64,000 nt of DNA from Chrysopilus asiliformis (GCA_964034945.1 OZ035962.1:112531234-112595233); one strand, 5' to 3'; positions 11,886 to 24,004 are shown, numbered from the stretch's first letter. Notes: generated from the sequence alone by a model not told the origin. Numbers and translations: made by a program.

Positions 11886-13867
11886 AGTTGGGCTAAAATG
11901 CCTAAACTTGTCAAGATGTATTTTATAAACAGCTCCGAACTCAATTTCAAATCGGTACGCTGGAGATTTCCGCTAAATTTTGACTAAATCGCTAATCTTT
12001 TTTGATCTTTCGCTTTCAATTTTCGTAACACTGTTAGCCCCGTCATACCCTAGTGTTTTTTATTTCTTCTTCAAAATTCACAATATGAGATTTGAAATTT
12101 CGGATGAAATAAAACAGAATTTAGTATGTATCAATGGTGTTCTCGTACACAAAATTGAATTATTACAAATTATATGCCTTCCGTTACCGTTTCAAAATAG
12201 AATCAATCTCCAAAGAAGAAAAAAAAATACATAACACACTTCTCATTTTAAGCTTCTGAGTTTTGATATACCTTTTCTTCTCGCTGGAAAAAAAGTTGAT
12301 AAGCAAAAAAAAAAAGCAAAAACGAGAAAAATAAATAAAGAAAATTTAGAAAGGGGGAAATGGGAGAAATTTATGTGAGTAAAATAAGACAAATTCATCG
12401 TTTTTAGTCCTTGATATTTCTTCTTGCTTTTAGCAATTCGTCGTCGATCCTTGTTCCCGTACGTTTTATTTTTATTATTATTTTTTTTTCTTGTTACATT
12501 TTGCTTTCCGTTTTTGTATATAGTTCTGTGAAAATCGATATCGGCAAGTCGTACCATTTTCGTATAGGGTTCCGTCGAGCTTTTATTTAATTTACTCAGA
12601 TGCCTATAATCGAACCACTCACGGCCGTGGCGGAGCACCTTTTTTTTATTGTAGGCGACACTTGTTGATGCCCCGACACTCACTTTCATTTATTATTTAC
12701 AGCTCATAGGGTAAGGGATTTAGTCTTAGGGTTGGTCAAAGAAGCGAAGGGCCGCATACTGATGATGAAAGAACGGTAATGTTTTCACATTTCGTCAATT
12801 TAAGTATCATCTAAAGATATGGAAAGAAGAGAGAGGAAGGGAACTCCAATTTTTTTTCCATTCGCAGTGATTCTCGGAAAATGCCCCCATTTTCCTTAGC
12901 TTTTTGTTGAAAAGTACATTCGGATTTTTGGTGCGATTCAGTCTAAAAAGGACATTTTTCTCTCTTTTCTTTCAATTTTCCGTTTTTGTCGTCTATTTTC
13001 TTTTTTTTCAGCTTCGTTTTTGTTGTTTTTTATTCTCTTCTTCCAGTTTTTTTTGTTAGATGGTGTATTTTCCTTTTATTCATTTGGTATTTTGTACGTT
13101 TTTACCTCTTTACTTTATTTTAGCTCTTATACAGGTTTTAGCTTTCCTGACTTGTTTAAAATCCCATTCACAGCAATAGCTTTGTTTAAGATGAAAGAAA
13201 CTAGGGTACTATATCTACATGAAAGTACCTAAACTCAAAGCTTATGTGTGCTTATTTTCCACCCTTTTGTGAATAAAACGCTGCACAAATAACGAGTATA
13301 TATATTAAGGGGAATGAGCACTTTCGAGGTTGGATGATTTAGCAAAGCTGGCTCCGTTGTTTAGGGGTTGTGACCAGGATTTTCACAATAAACTTTTTTA
13401 ATATCTCATGGTATACAAAATAAGTGAAATATATGAAATGGGATATTTTTTTGACTTTAAGCTAGAATGTTGAAAAAAAAATTATCTGCATTTAATTCTA
13501 ATTCGGTATTCAAGCGAATAATACAACGAAGCCTTTCTCTTAAATTATGTGGCTGTAGAAATTTGTTCTTGCAAATTAAATTGGGAGCTAATTACGACTA
13601 CTGTCTTATCAATAAATTTGTCATTAAATTTTATTGCTCATCTATTAATCTACAAAATAAAAAAAAAACCTTTGGGAAAAGAAAATCCTTTCGTTAATTG
13701 ATGTTGAATTTAACTTAAATTGGCGACTAATTGTAGACATTTTTCACTTTATGTAAATTTTTGGGTGAACATTCAAATTGAATGGAAATAAAACAATTGA
13801 AAAGAGATTTAAAATTTGGATTTTCTAAATTTTCTAATGTTTTAACATCTTTCAAAATATGTAGGTT

Positions 13868-14248
13868 CCGGTATTACACTTGGCTTATTTAAGCCGGCAA
13901 GTTTTGGGCTTAATAAGCCAATGTGCTTACATTTGTGGCTTAAATAAGCCAATCCTGTTTGTATATGCTACACAAGTTTACATATGTATTTGTGGACTCA
14001 AACCATTGAAATTGCTGCTGCTCATATACTTTCCAAGATCTTTACCTGATGAAGGTCAGAACGAAAATGATTCTGCCTACTACTTTTCCCAAACCGGTTC
14101 ATACGATTCGCATGTATGCAGATTGTCGATAAGCCATGATTTCGAGTGGCAACTTTTCCCTCCGCAGTCGTTTCTCCCAAAAATCGGCTTAAGTAAGCCC
14201 GAAAGTTGCCGTGTGTAATACCGCGCAAAGTTGCCGTGTGTAATACCG
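13868..14248. mobile_element. MITE-like element with GGTATTACAC ends and palindromic modules
   Basis: The left end CGGTATTACAC (from 13869) is matched in inverse by GTGTAATACCG at 14213-14223 and again at about 14238-14248. The inverted match continues inward through GGCAA, GGGCTTA and TAAGCC blocks. Four near-palindromes of the form GGCTTA..TAAGCC lie at 13882-13895, 13907-13919, 13937-13950 and 14186-14199. The right end is a tandem duplication of about 25 bases (AAAGTTGCCGTGTGTAATAC). I cannot define a target duplication. Open frames across it are incidental. Confidence 0.6.
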
Positions 14249-14353
14249 CGCATAGAACCAAGCCCCGAAAAGAAACATTGATTACACCTGTTATATGTTT
14301 GGCCACTTGTGTTTCCTGTTTCGATGATCTCTGAAGAATGTGAACGAACAAGT

Positions 14354-14402
14354 GAAGAGGGGAGGGGTGATGGGAGGGGAGGGGAGAGGGGAAGGGAGAG
14401 GG
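14354..14402 (+). repeat. Purine (G/A) tract
   Basis: This is an almost pure G/A stretch with repeated GGGGA and GGGAG runs, interrupted by one T or GT. It is a simple-sequence region with triplex or G-quadruplex potential. Confidence 0.85.
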
Positions 14403-16171
14403 TGGTTTAAAGCAGCTTTTTTAATGCAAAAAAAAAATTAGCCTCCGAAATGTTACTTGTGCACACTTTTGAAATCGCTTTTGTGTTTGTCGATGGCATC
14501 GGATTAAGATAATTTTCTTTAAGAAAAACAAAAGCTAGCCTTAATTACAATACCACGAATAGAGGCAGCTACGTTGACACTAAGATATCAATTGAATATA
14601 AGGGACATAGGGTCACATTAAATAACATACTACAACTGTAATATTATTCGAATTAAGAACAACATATAAAGATACATATGTACATCCGTAACTGTGTTGA
14701 CTTTAAGCAGCTAAGGAAAAGTATATCTTGAGAATGAGGTGGAAAATAGGCGACAAAGGATTAAGAATGTGATGTCTTGCGTATGAAAATAATGCCTGCA
14801 AGCACCTTATTTAGTGGTTTTCATCTTAAATACGAGTTAAGGAGCCTCAGGGGATTTCCATTCTACCGTCCGTATGTGTATGCATATGGATAAGAATCGA
14901 AATGAGTCGAGCTAATGTCTGTTTGTTATGTGGTCATTCACTTAAGTCTTCTTGTCGCTCATTTGTACGTGTTTTTCTGTAATGCCAGCATAGTATAGGC
15001 TATCCCTATAAGATCGCTGTAAAAGGTAATAAGAGACTACACGTATTATGAGGACGATAACCACCCACGCTCTTTACACATATGACATCATATACAACAT
15101 TTCATGAACGACAGAATCCATAACGACAAAACAAAAACCATAGAGAACGTGAAACTTTTCCTCTGCAGTTTATTATCAGCCGCACTTAATTAGGATTAAG
15201 AGAATATTGGACTTTTACACCTGTTTAATATGGTTCTTGCCACAGAACACTGTATGAATGTTGTGGCCTAATCGTTACTATGCTATAAATTAAGCTCGCC
15301 TAAGATATTGTCGTAATAACAATCGAAAACATCTGCCTTTGTTTACCCACAAAGTAAAAAAAAAATGTCATATGAAAAAATGTGACCATCATCCCCAGCC
15401 ACAAAACGTTCTTCATTTCCAGACCCCTCAAAAATAACCAACAGAACATAAAAGAGGAAACATTAAACGAAAAAAAAAACTTTTGTTTCATCCTTTTTGT
15501 TTTAGCTTGTTGCCCTTAAAGCTCGAAAAAGTTACCGTACATTCTTTCGCAGCTAGAACTTCTTCAAACACTGATTCTCAACAATTACTTCCAGATCTCA
15601 ACATATTTTGTTCAGCTTTTATTTATTGTATTTATTTTTTTTTGTAACTCTATTATTGTGAAACAATAAGGAAAAGTTGAACAATTAATTTGTTCCAAAA
15701 ATGTTTTTAGTTTCCGCAAAATGTCCTGAAATTTCTAGACAAATGTAAATAATTAACGTGTTACCTGAGCTGGATTTTAATTTGATTTCAAAATTGTTGA
15801 ATAGTTCGATGGTACACTTTTTGCTTGTTAGTAAAGTGGTTTGTGTTTAATTTCTCATAATTAAAGGTCACAATGAATTGGCTGAGATGACAAATTGTGA
15901 TAAAAAATCCAAATTTCTACTAACCAAAAAAAAAAAAACACTATTTTAATGACATTAGAATTCGTTTGGATTGAATATTCTGATGTGATTTTAAATTGCG
16001 TTGTTAATTAATTAATTATTATTTTTTTTTTTGAAAATGAAAAATTGTAATTTGTTTGGCAACGTTCAGTTGGTGAATTTTAGATTTTTGCAAAGAACAA
16101 AACCCTATTTGCCCGTAGTTTTCGGTACGATCCAGGCAGATGCAATAATTTCACGTTTTATATCCAATATA
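14403..16171. other. Intergenic, nothing recognised
   Basis: Plain AT-rich sequence with poly-A and poly-T runs. No open frame, terminal repeat or RNA gene that I can support. Confidence 0.6.
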
Positions 16172-17134
16172 CACTGTAGAAAATGAATTTGAATTTAAAC
16201 CGAAAAATGGGGTAAAAACGGGGTAAATTTTCAAAAAAAGTCGTAAAATTTCGAAAAAAAATCACAATTTTGCTCGCACACCATTTAAGTGGTAAAATCA
16301 CCCAAAAAAACGTTAATCTTACACTATAAATAGGGTAATTTTAAACCTTGCGTAAAATTTCGACCAATATTCATATTTTTACTCTCATTTTGGTGTAAAA
16401 ACACGCTCACAGGGTATTTTTGCATTATTGAACGGACAATTTCATTATTGCACAATGCAGTTGACGGATATTCACTCTGTCTTAATGGAGCTATGTTGCC
16501 TTAACCTTATAATTCGCATAAGGTTTGTGGCATCGGAATATATATACTCGAATCGAGTTTTACTCCACCAAAATCCTGTAAGCCTGCGTGGAAGCTGGTA
16601 AAGCAGGCTCTTATGCCGGTGAGCCAGCTTCCATACAACAGGCTCATGATAGGTTTTCTGGGCAGACATGCCCGACCTGTTGGGGGAAAATTTGGATGTG
16701 AAAACATCCGCAAAAATAATATAATTATTATTTTTTGTTTTTGCAGACCGTATAAGCCGAGAAATTCTAATACCATTTTCGGTGTAATTTTAAACAAAAA
16801 ATGTCGTAAAATTACACCTTAAGACGCGGTTTTGCTACCAAATAAGAGGAAAATCACAACAAAAATGTGGTAATTTTAAACACCCATGGTAGTTATTACA
16901 CTATTTTCGGTTTAATTTTAAACAAAAAATGTCGTAAGTTTACACCAGTATTGTACTCTTACGTCTTATTTATTTTAAAGTTCCCCCGTAAAAGTGGCTT
17001 TTGTACGCCACAAAATGAGTAAAAATACATAGCTTTTAAGCCATTACGACTCGGTTTAATTTTACTACTATTATAGTAGGAAAATGGTTTCCTACTATTT
17101 TAGTGATAAAATTACAATAAAATTTTCTAGAGTG
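16172..17134. mobile_element. CACT-ended TIR element, 963 bp, TA duplication
   Basis: The left end is CACTGTAGAAAAT at 16172 and the right end is the inverse ATTTTCTAGAGTG at 17134, flanked by TA on both sides (16170-16171 and 17135-17136). Inside are repeated modules of the form TTTAAACAAAAAATGTCGTAA (about 16788 and 16918) and many GGTAAAAT / ATTTTACACC pieces. There is no transposase, so this would be nonautonomous. Its CACT ends and 2-bp duplication link it to the elements at 23045, 36745, 40266 and 51342. Confidence 0.7.
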
Positions 17135-17240
17135 TAGGTTTTAAAAAAATTTGAAATTGTCAAAATCAGGATAAAGTCCAATTTTTTATTAGTGAGTTCC
17201 TTTTTTGCCAAAAAAAAGTATGGTCACTGTAGATATAGAT

Positions 17241-17998
17241 CAGAGCTCGGCACTCCTTGGCTCGTCTGGCTCCTCAATACGATAACATTTTTATTCAAAT
17301 TTTACGAGAATACAATCAATGTATGAACATTTTTACTCGACTCTCCAACGCAATGATAAGTGTTGGTAGACGACGGCCACTTCGGCAGCCGAAATCAAAC
17401 GATTGACTAACAATCGATGGAGCGAGCCTACGACAGTCATTCAGTATGATTTCTGCTTTTGATGCGTACGGGTGTATACATTTGCTCTCCAAAATTATAA
17501 TTGCTTCCCAAAGAACACTGATGTACGAAATTTTTTCAGAAATTTGATTTTTTTAGTTTTCCTTTTCCATTATGAAGCGCTCATATTCAAATTCAAATAC
17601 TATGTCGTGGGATTGGGAAAACAAATATTTAATAACCACAAATAATGAAAACCGTCAATGTCTAGTTTGCAGTTACACGTTGAATAAAAAAATCAATCTA
17701 GAGCGCCCTTACAATAGCTGTCCTATCAGGTAACATAATGCACTTTAGCGCATGTTTTTTCGAAGCACAGAACCGGAAATACGTCCCCACAGGTTTTTTG
17801 CACGACGGAACTTATTATTTTTTTGTAATCGCATCATGATAAATTGTGTAGTCCACTGTTCTTAAACGTCTCCATCAAAAGCGAAAGAGCGTAAAAAATG
17901 AAAAAGATGCGTTTTCTCATTTTGTGTTACAGTATATGAAGAAACATGAAATTTCTTCGAGTAATAGTAAATCACTACATACATGGTGCCGAGGCCTG
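17241..17998 (+). mobile_element. hAT-like element with 8-bp target duplication
   Basis: The left end CAGAGCTCGGCAC and the right end GTGCCGAGGCCTG are inverted repeats (11 of 13 match). The element is flanked by a perfect 8-base direct repeat ATATAGAT at 17233-17240 and 17999-18006. CAG..CGGCA ends and 8-bp duplications are the signature of the hAT superfamily (established knowledge). At 758 bases it is too short for a full transposase and keeps only an N-terminal remnant. The intact duplication suggests a fairly recent insertion. Confidence 0.85.
17572..17733 (+). pseudogene. hAT transposase N-terminal fragment (BED-type zinc finger)
   Basis: A 53-codon frame inside the hAT element begins with ATG at 17572 and stops at 17731. 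It has an aromatic start block (SWDWENKYL) followed by QCLVC, then about 16 residues on NLERPYNSC. This resembles the BED zinc finger that opens hAT transposases: an aromatic pair, CxxC, and an L-R-H-type helix with two metal ligands. The expected histidine in the RHY-like position reads RPY, and the last ligand is Cys rather than His, so the finger is probably decayed. The frame runs into CAG/GTAACA, a possible donor, after which the rest of the transposase is missing. A nonfunctional remnant is the likeliest reading. The family call is from motif memory, not a search. Confidence 0.6.
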
Positions 17999-18006
17999 AT
18001 ATAGAT

Positions 18007-20873
18007 AATATAGTGTCATTAAAAAAAATCATCAGGCTCTGAAATAATACAAAAAGCTCCTGGATTATTTAATCGATAAAAATCATGTACCCTTAACAAC
18101 AATAATAATTCACATTCCAAAATTAATTATTTATAACTTATTAAATTAAACTTATTCCAGTTTCATTAAACAAATGCTGTTAGACTAATCAATTTAAAAT
18201 GAAAATTTGATTTTGATTTTTTCATATGTTCATTAATCTAACTTTTATGAACGTGATTAATCGAAATAATCATTATGCTTTTCAACCGTTGAAAGCTGAA
18301 CACGTAAATGAAAAATTAATACCAATCAAATTATTTTCGATTGTTAATACTCTCTCATGAATTAATGAGCTAGGGACGTTATTCCTATCTAATAATAGAA
18401 TATTGCGGCTTGATAGACAAACTAATTGAATTTATTCATCGTCATCACATTGATATTACGTGACGTCCTCTTAAAATGCTTAATTATATGTAAAAAGAGA
18501 GAATTTACGACTGAAGACAAGATAGCTCAAAAGACTCTGACATGAGTTTTCTTTTATAGGATCAATTACATGATGTTTGACAAACCAAAAATAGGAAGAA
18601 AAGGTCTTTTCGTATAGAAAAGGACCCCACGATTAGTATACGGAGTTCTATTAGAGACCGGTTCAGTGAATTTATGCCAGGCAAGACGCAAAAATTTGGA
18701 CAAGGCCGTTTCGAGTGTGGGTGGGAAACGTCCGTCCGTTTTGCCATGAAAAAGGTCTGAATAATTAAACTGTCGGCATTAACGTTCGCTTATATACTCT
18801 AAACTAATCAAAATCACATTTTCATATTGACTCATTCCGTTCCCGTGGCTTAAATTTATGTTTCTCCACCCACTATTCGACGTTGTATAGGTATACGTCG
18901 CGTGTCGACTAGGATGTTATCCGCCAGTCAGTCTTAATCGTAGGACATCCATCAGATATTCCCCAAACAATTTGGATATGAATAGAGAAAAATTAGGAAA
19001 AAACGATGTCATAATCAAGAGAGACCGCGACGGTTTTTCTTTTCTTCAATTTATCCTTTATCCAATCATTTTTTTATTCTACGAAGAATGAAACCAGCAA
19101 TGATCCTCTCCATCGTACATCAAACGAGAATAGTTAGGCAACAGAAATCTACGATCGTGTAGTAGGTCGAGGTGGTGTCTAGGTGAAGAAAAAGAAAAAC
19201 GGCGAAGCAATTACGAGAAAACTTCAAAATCATCGCTAATCTATCATTTTATCAAGGATCTCTTGGCCAACCCACTGATGGTCCTTCGTATACCCATTCC
19301 CCATAAAGTATACATTAAATGAGCCAAGGGTATATTCTCAATTCGTATTCTTATTGGCTCTAATTAATGAGGAAGGCGAAAGTCAGAAAGTTGAGAGCTT
19401 GATTGAGGGTGGTTCAGCGAAATGGTAAATTGACGTTGGGCTCCACCTCGATGTATACATTTAACTCGATATCAGGACTATGTATCCCTTTTTTGGCCCG
19501 AATTTAGGGTGAATTCATCACTTCAATTGAACCCGAAATTTTCGAAATGGCAGCAACAGTATACAGTAGTATTACATTTTCCTATGGATATTTAGTTAGG
19601 ATATTATATAATATATGATAATACTTGAAAATCCCGGGTGTGCTGGCTAGAGTTCATATAATAGAATCCAACTAGAGCTTCAGAGCATATCCCCAAAGGG
19701 GTGGCAGCGTAATGGAGGAGATCAATAAATTTAATAGCTTAGAGACCTCTCGAGCCTGTTTAATATCCGTGCATAAGAATGAGACGTGATTTACAAATTT
19801 CCTATCGAAAAACATTGAAACAAACTGACTAACGGTGTAATGGTGGAAATTGTGGATGTTTCAAAGGATATCTAGAGTGAAGAAATCAAGAGAAAAAAAC
19901 TCGAAATAATGGTTTGATTGAAAGCAGGGAGACGTAGAGAGGGCATTAGTAAATATTTTGTATGGATCAGATATCTTATTCAAGGGTCGAAGTCACATTG
20001 AGAACTGGCTAGGCGTTCAATATCATCGGTAAGGGATGGGATTGATAATATGGAAAGGTCGAAGCGAATCTGCTAAAGACCCAAACTAGATACGATAGAA
20101 GCCCAATGGGGGAATATTTGAGCATGAGTCTGTAAAGTAGCCGTTAATAATTTATATAGACTCTTTGGTTCTATTAGCTTGGTTTAGGTATAGGTATATA
20201 TATGTACAAAAAATATTTTCTGGGTGTATAGGGTAACGGTCGGTGTAGAGTTTGTATATTTTGTTTGCTCTTAAATGTGCGATTCAAAAGTTTAGTTGGT
20301 CGAACAAAAAAATATCTCGCTTTTGCTTGAAATTGGTATGGCATTTGGCCCCTGACCGTTTCGCGGTCCAACTCCTGTCCAATTCTTCTCGGCCTTGCGT
20401 TAAACTACCCCAAAATCTCTTCAAAGTTTCAAAAGATAAATAATATCCATTAAAGGTTAAAGGATCAATAAAAATATTAAGAGAATAAACCCAAAAAAAT
20501 AATCAATTTTTATTACAATCAATTAATATTTGGCTATTCGATCTATATTTGTACCTATTGCAACGAACGGATTTTTGAAAACTATTTTATAATTGCGATT
20601 CGTGGCTATTATTAATGCAGCTAATTTTAATTACAAAAGTAGTCTAATTCGGATGCGTTAGACTATGGATTCTAATTATGGACTCTATAGTATGTTGCAA
20701 TCCTCATTATCAGAAGTCTAGGGTATAAGTTTTATTAAATTCCAACCATCCGTATTTCAATTTCAGCTAACAAACAAACTGGGGTTTTGCGGTAACAAGC
20801 TTTCACTTTCAAAAACCGCTTTCCTCCCCGCCTCCCCCTCCCTTATCCCTACTCAATTCCTAACCACTTGTCT
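18007..20873. other. Intergenic, nothing recognised
   Basis: AT-rich sequence with slightly GC-richer patches (18550-18770, 19000-19500, 20000-20450). No splice-consistent frame, RNA gene or terminal repeat is supported. Confidence 0.5.
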
Positions 20874-20888
20874 AAATTTGCGATGTTA
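20874..20888 (+). repeat. LINE target-site duplication, left copy
   Basis: AAATTTGCGATGTTA, identical to 21284-21298. Its last bases overlap the TTAGG-like tail of the element, so the exact junction could shift by a base or two. Confidence 0.9.
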
Positions 20889-21283
20889 GGTTAGGTTAGG
20901 TTAAGATGACCGCGCGCGCCCAGGCGCGAGCACAGCGCTACACTCGGAGGCCTACAGGCCCATTGTGATGTCTTCAGTACTCATAAGACCTTTCATCAAA
21001 ACTAGCTGATCCTATTTGAACCAGCCCGACTTGTTGACGAAGCTCAGCATATCCTCGAGTGGGTGGTTGCCAAGCTCCGTCAGGCTACTATAAAATCTGG
21101 CCCCAAGCGTCCCATATCGGCGTGCTTGTAGGGCTGGACACTCACAGAGTAAGTGTTTCACGGTCTCCGGCTCCTCCTCGTCACCACAACTGCGGCAAAA
21201 ATCATTTGCGGCCGCGCCCCACCTTCTGGCCATAACGCCAAGGGGGCAGTGCCCCGTGATTAAGCCTGTGAGTAGCCTTACGG
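20889..21283 (-). mobile_element. 5'-truncated LINE (non-LTR retrotransposon) insertion
   Basis: The insertion is flanked by a perfect 15-base direct repeat AAATTTGCGATGTTA at 20874-20888 and 21284-21298. Read on the minus strand it contains the end of a reverse-transcriptase polyprotein, a 3' untranslated part of about 120 bases, and a tail of CTTAACCTAACCTAACC. Its GC content is far above the flanks. The 5' truncation, the target duplication and the simple-repeat tail together show target-primed reverse transcription (established mechanism). The clade is probably within the I/Jockey/R1/LOA group. This is one of the best-supported mobile elements in the window. Confidence 0.92.
21012..21283 (-). 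pseudogene. LINE ORF2 C-terminal fragment with CxxC..HxxxxC motif
   Basis: Read from 21283 down to the TAG stop at 21012-21014, this is about 90 residues. Visible features are the LITGHCPLG block, which commonly follows the RNase H region in I-group LINEs, and then CRSCGDEEEPETVKHLLCEC, a Cys2-His-Cys arrangement typical of LINE ORF2 C-termini. The frame is intact to its natural stop. Everything upstream (endonuclease, reverse transcriptase) was lost at insertion. The open frame continues past 21283 into host DNA only by chance. It is not expected to be functional. Confidence 0.88.
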
Positions 21284-21298
21284 AAATTTGCGATGTTA
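21284..21298 (+). repeat. LINE target-site duplication, right copy
   Basis: AAATTTGCGATGTTA, identical to 20874-20888. It marks the 5' junction of the truncated LINE. Confidence 0.9.
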
Positions 21299-23044
21299 TC
21301 TTAGGACAGTTCTTAAACACCACTATGAAAGATAAACTAGGTCAGAAAAAGCAGACCTTTCAGACAAGTCTTTTCCTACCGTTTTTTTGGGCGTTTTCTA
21401 TAAAAGAGCCAAAAACTCATTTATTTTTTTGTCTATAATGGTGAAAATTTGAATTTCTTTATATTTTTCAATCATCTTCGATTTTTTTTCCCAATTATCG
21501 ACTACCAGAACTTTCCGTCTGAAACATTTTCTACAATTTAACTTTTGGCAAACACATCTTCCGAAAATTTTAAAAAAAATTGATAGATCCAAACGATAAT
21601 GAAAGATCAAACTTCATTTAATTTTGATACAATTTAAAAAAAAAAACTTTTGAATAGTTTAACAAGACACTGCTACCCTATGTTTATACTTATTGCCCTC
21701 TGTATTTCTAGTCGGATTCAATATACTCGATTTATTATTATATCTTGGTTTAACCACAGTCTTCCTTCCGCTTTCAATAAAATTAATAGGTTACAACATT
21801 TAATTAACATTCAAAAAGGTAGATTTGTGGGTGTTGCTAGTTCTTTGAAATACTACCTACCTTATTATTATATATCTAGACGAATAATTAATCATCGCCA
21901 TGTTTAATATCTTATTTAATGGTTGGAATGAGAAATTACGTTCTATTACTTTCACTCAGTAAAATAAGAACTACTGCAAATGTAAAAACCCTTAAATAGC
22001 AATTAACTACATCGGATATGATTTCATTTTTAATACAGTAACTTGAAATTCATTCATAGATTAAATATTTTTGCAGCAGATAACCGCATTAGAATAAACT
22101 CTGTTTTTTTCTTCCGATACTCGGAAATTAGTAAAGTTGGAAAATTTAATTAAGCGGCAGCCTAATGAGTTAGCCTAGGTGTGTATAACATGGATATAAA
22201 CTTTAATTAAAGTAAAGTTTCAAACAATGAACTTCTATGACATCAAGGCATAATACCTACACACACGAGTGTCTATAATAACTAAATACAAGAAAAGTTT
22301 TAATTTAAAGTTGGTTTTGAATATACCTGTACTCAAAACGTGAACATCGCATCGTAGGTCATTCAGCAGTATCTAAAAGTTTCCTACATGGAAAAATGAC
22401 TCAATGGAAAATAATATGTACTTTCTTACTAAAGGCAGATAAAAGTTTGAAATGTTTTAAAATTTTACGAAATTAATGTTTCAGGAAAGTACGTATAGAC
22501 ATTTTTGAATTGAATAAAATAACAGCTGGAATAGTTTTGGTTAAAATTCTATTTCCGGTGGAGCAAGAACTTTTTAATTACTTTCTGGTATTTCGTAAAA
22601 TTAACGAAAATTTATGGTTGCTGTGCAATAATTTTTATAAATCCTAAAGTAGAAATTTATATGGAAAATTTCAGGAAAAAAATCACGTTATCCTTACAAG
22701 ACCTTCCCTTATCCTTACAAGGATGAAGTAGAGAAAATATTATATTCTCATTGGACTTACGTATGTGTGCAAAATTTCAAGTCAATCAGATGAGTGGAAA
22801 TGGGTCAAAATTAGATTGCAAAATTTGACCCCGACAGACAAACAGACATTTTTTCATGGCCCGCAATTAAAATGTCATTTGGATACAGCGTTTGTCATAA
22901 TTTTGTTGATATCTTGGGGAAAAGTGCTTCGAAAAAATATGCTGCAAATGCCATTTTAATGGCAGGCCACGAAAAAAAATCGCTATTTATTTGGAAATTT
23001 GCCGAACAAATAAAAGTGCCGTAGTTTTGCCTTTGAAATAAATA
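21299..23044. other. Intergenic, one decayed repeat, no gene
   Basis: AT-rich. At about 22683-22860 there is a decayed repeat that matches 53550-53710: TTATCC/TTACAAGACCTTCC, a GTGTGCAAAATTTCAAGTCAA block, GGTCAAAATTAG, then a GACAGACAAACAGAC end. No coding frame is supported. Confidence 0.5.
22683..22860 (+). repeat. Decayed interspersed repeat, pair of 53550-53710
   Basis: It shares the ordered blocks CTTACAAGACCTTCC, TGTGTGCAAAATTTCAAGTC, GTCAAAATTAGA and GACAGACA with 53550-53710, with many substitutions between them. The GTGCAAAATTTCAAGTC plus GACA-run layout is also that of the larger tetranucleotide-bearing repeat family. Confidence 0.6.
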
Positions 23045-23316
23045 CACTCAGAAAAATGGAGGCTAACTCGACGACCTACATACGGCGTAATTGGCCTCGG
23101 GCAGGCGCGCGTTCGCCTGCATGTGGGCAAGTAAAACTGAGTTGACCTGTGGTCGGAGAAATTTTGAAATTAAACCACCAGCAGGTGAAGTAGGGCATTG
23201 GGAGCTGCACGAGTTGACCTTAGATAGGTTAACTCTGACCGCTAGCTGGCTTACAGACACCTCTGTAAGGTCAGAGTTAACCTGACAAAAAGTTGACCTG
23301 GACATTTTTCTGAGTG
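23045..23316 (+). mobile_element. CACT-ended MITE, copy A (internally deleted)
   Basis: It starts CACTCAGAAAAATGGAGG and ends GGACATTTTTCTGAGTG, flanked by TA on both sides (23043-23044, 23317-23318). It is a copy of the elements at 40266-40568 and 51342-51644 but lacks an internal piece of about 25 bases (the part reading AAATTTAGCCTATGCGAGG in the others) and differs in its right half. The two open frames over it are not genes. Confidence 0.85.
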
Positions 23317-23540
23317 TAGTAAAATTTTATAAATAGATTTCTGAAGTTTTTACTGTTTTACATGATTTTCTTTTTTTACGATGGTCCGCAGGAACGTATC
23401 TACGCTAGAAATCGTGGGATTGGGTGTATACGTGTTTGGTTTTAGCTACCAAAGAAAGATGTTCCTCTGTAACTTTTGAACACCTCAACTGAGAAATTTG
23501 AACCACATTGCGTTGTATTGCTTAAGATAGCGCGGATGTT

Positions 23541-24004
23541 TATACCCGTGTGGTGAAACCAAAGGGTATATTAACTTTGCCTTACCGTTTGTAACGCCAA
23601 GATCCCGTCATCACACACAAAAATGAATTACACCAGTGTGTTTAGAATGATAAAAATAATTAATTTCTGCATGTCCGTCCGTCTGTCTGCCGTCTGTCTG
23701 CCGTCTGTCTGTCCGTCTGTCTGTCCGTCTGTCTGTGGCGCGGATTGCGGGCGCACGGATTGAGCTAGAGACTTGAAATTTTGCACAGATCCGTTTTTCG
23801 TAAAATGTGAGGCTAAGTTCGTTAATGGGCAAAAACGGACTATTAGGGGGGTACCCCCCATACGAACGAAATCGTTTTTTGTGAATATCTTAAAAACTGT
23901 GCATCTTATCAGAAAAGTTCAAGAACAAAACTTATTTAGGATATGATTCTACATAAAACTCCCATACATCAAAATCCGATTGGAATAAATTTAGAAAAAT
24001 CTTT
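23541..24004 (+). repeat. ACCCGTATGGTGA-ended repeat, copy 4 (3'-truncated)
   Basis: It starts TTTATACCCGTGTGGTGAAACC and follows copies 2 and 3 through the tetranucleotide run (23671-23737) and the GGGGGGTACCCCCC palindrome. It loses similarity after AATAAATTTAGAAAAATC at about 24004, so the internal inverted end and hairpin are missing. Confidence 0.85.

Larger units (their letters stand above)
8683..13867. other. Intergenic, no supported gene
   Basis: A GC-richer block of unknown origin lies at about 8980-9215. A decayed relative of the tetranucleotide-bearing repeat is at about 9240-9625, with a mixed GACA/GACC run at 9540-9610. A perfect 28-base direct repeat sits at 11057-11084 and 11485-11512. 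The minus-strand frame at 12689-12243 is long but lysine/phenylalanine-rich and low in complexity, so I do not call it a gene. Confidence 0.5.

Noticed and set aside
12243..12689. Minus-strand frame of 148 codons
   Set aside because: Its composition is dominated by Lys, Asn, Phe and Ser from A- and T-runs, with no domain, no splice support and a composition like the flanks.
20885..20905. TTAGG repeats suggesting a telomere
   Set aside because: Only about three units are present, and they form the 3' tail of a LINE bounded by a 15-bp target duplication.
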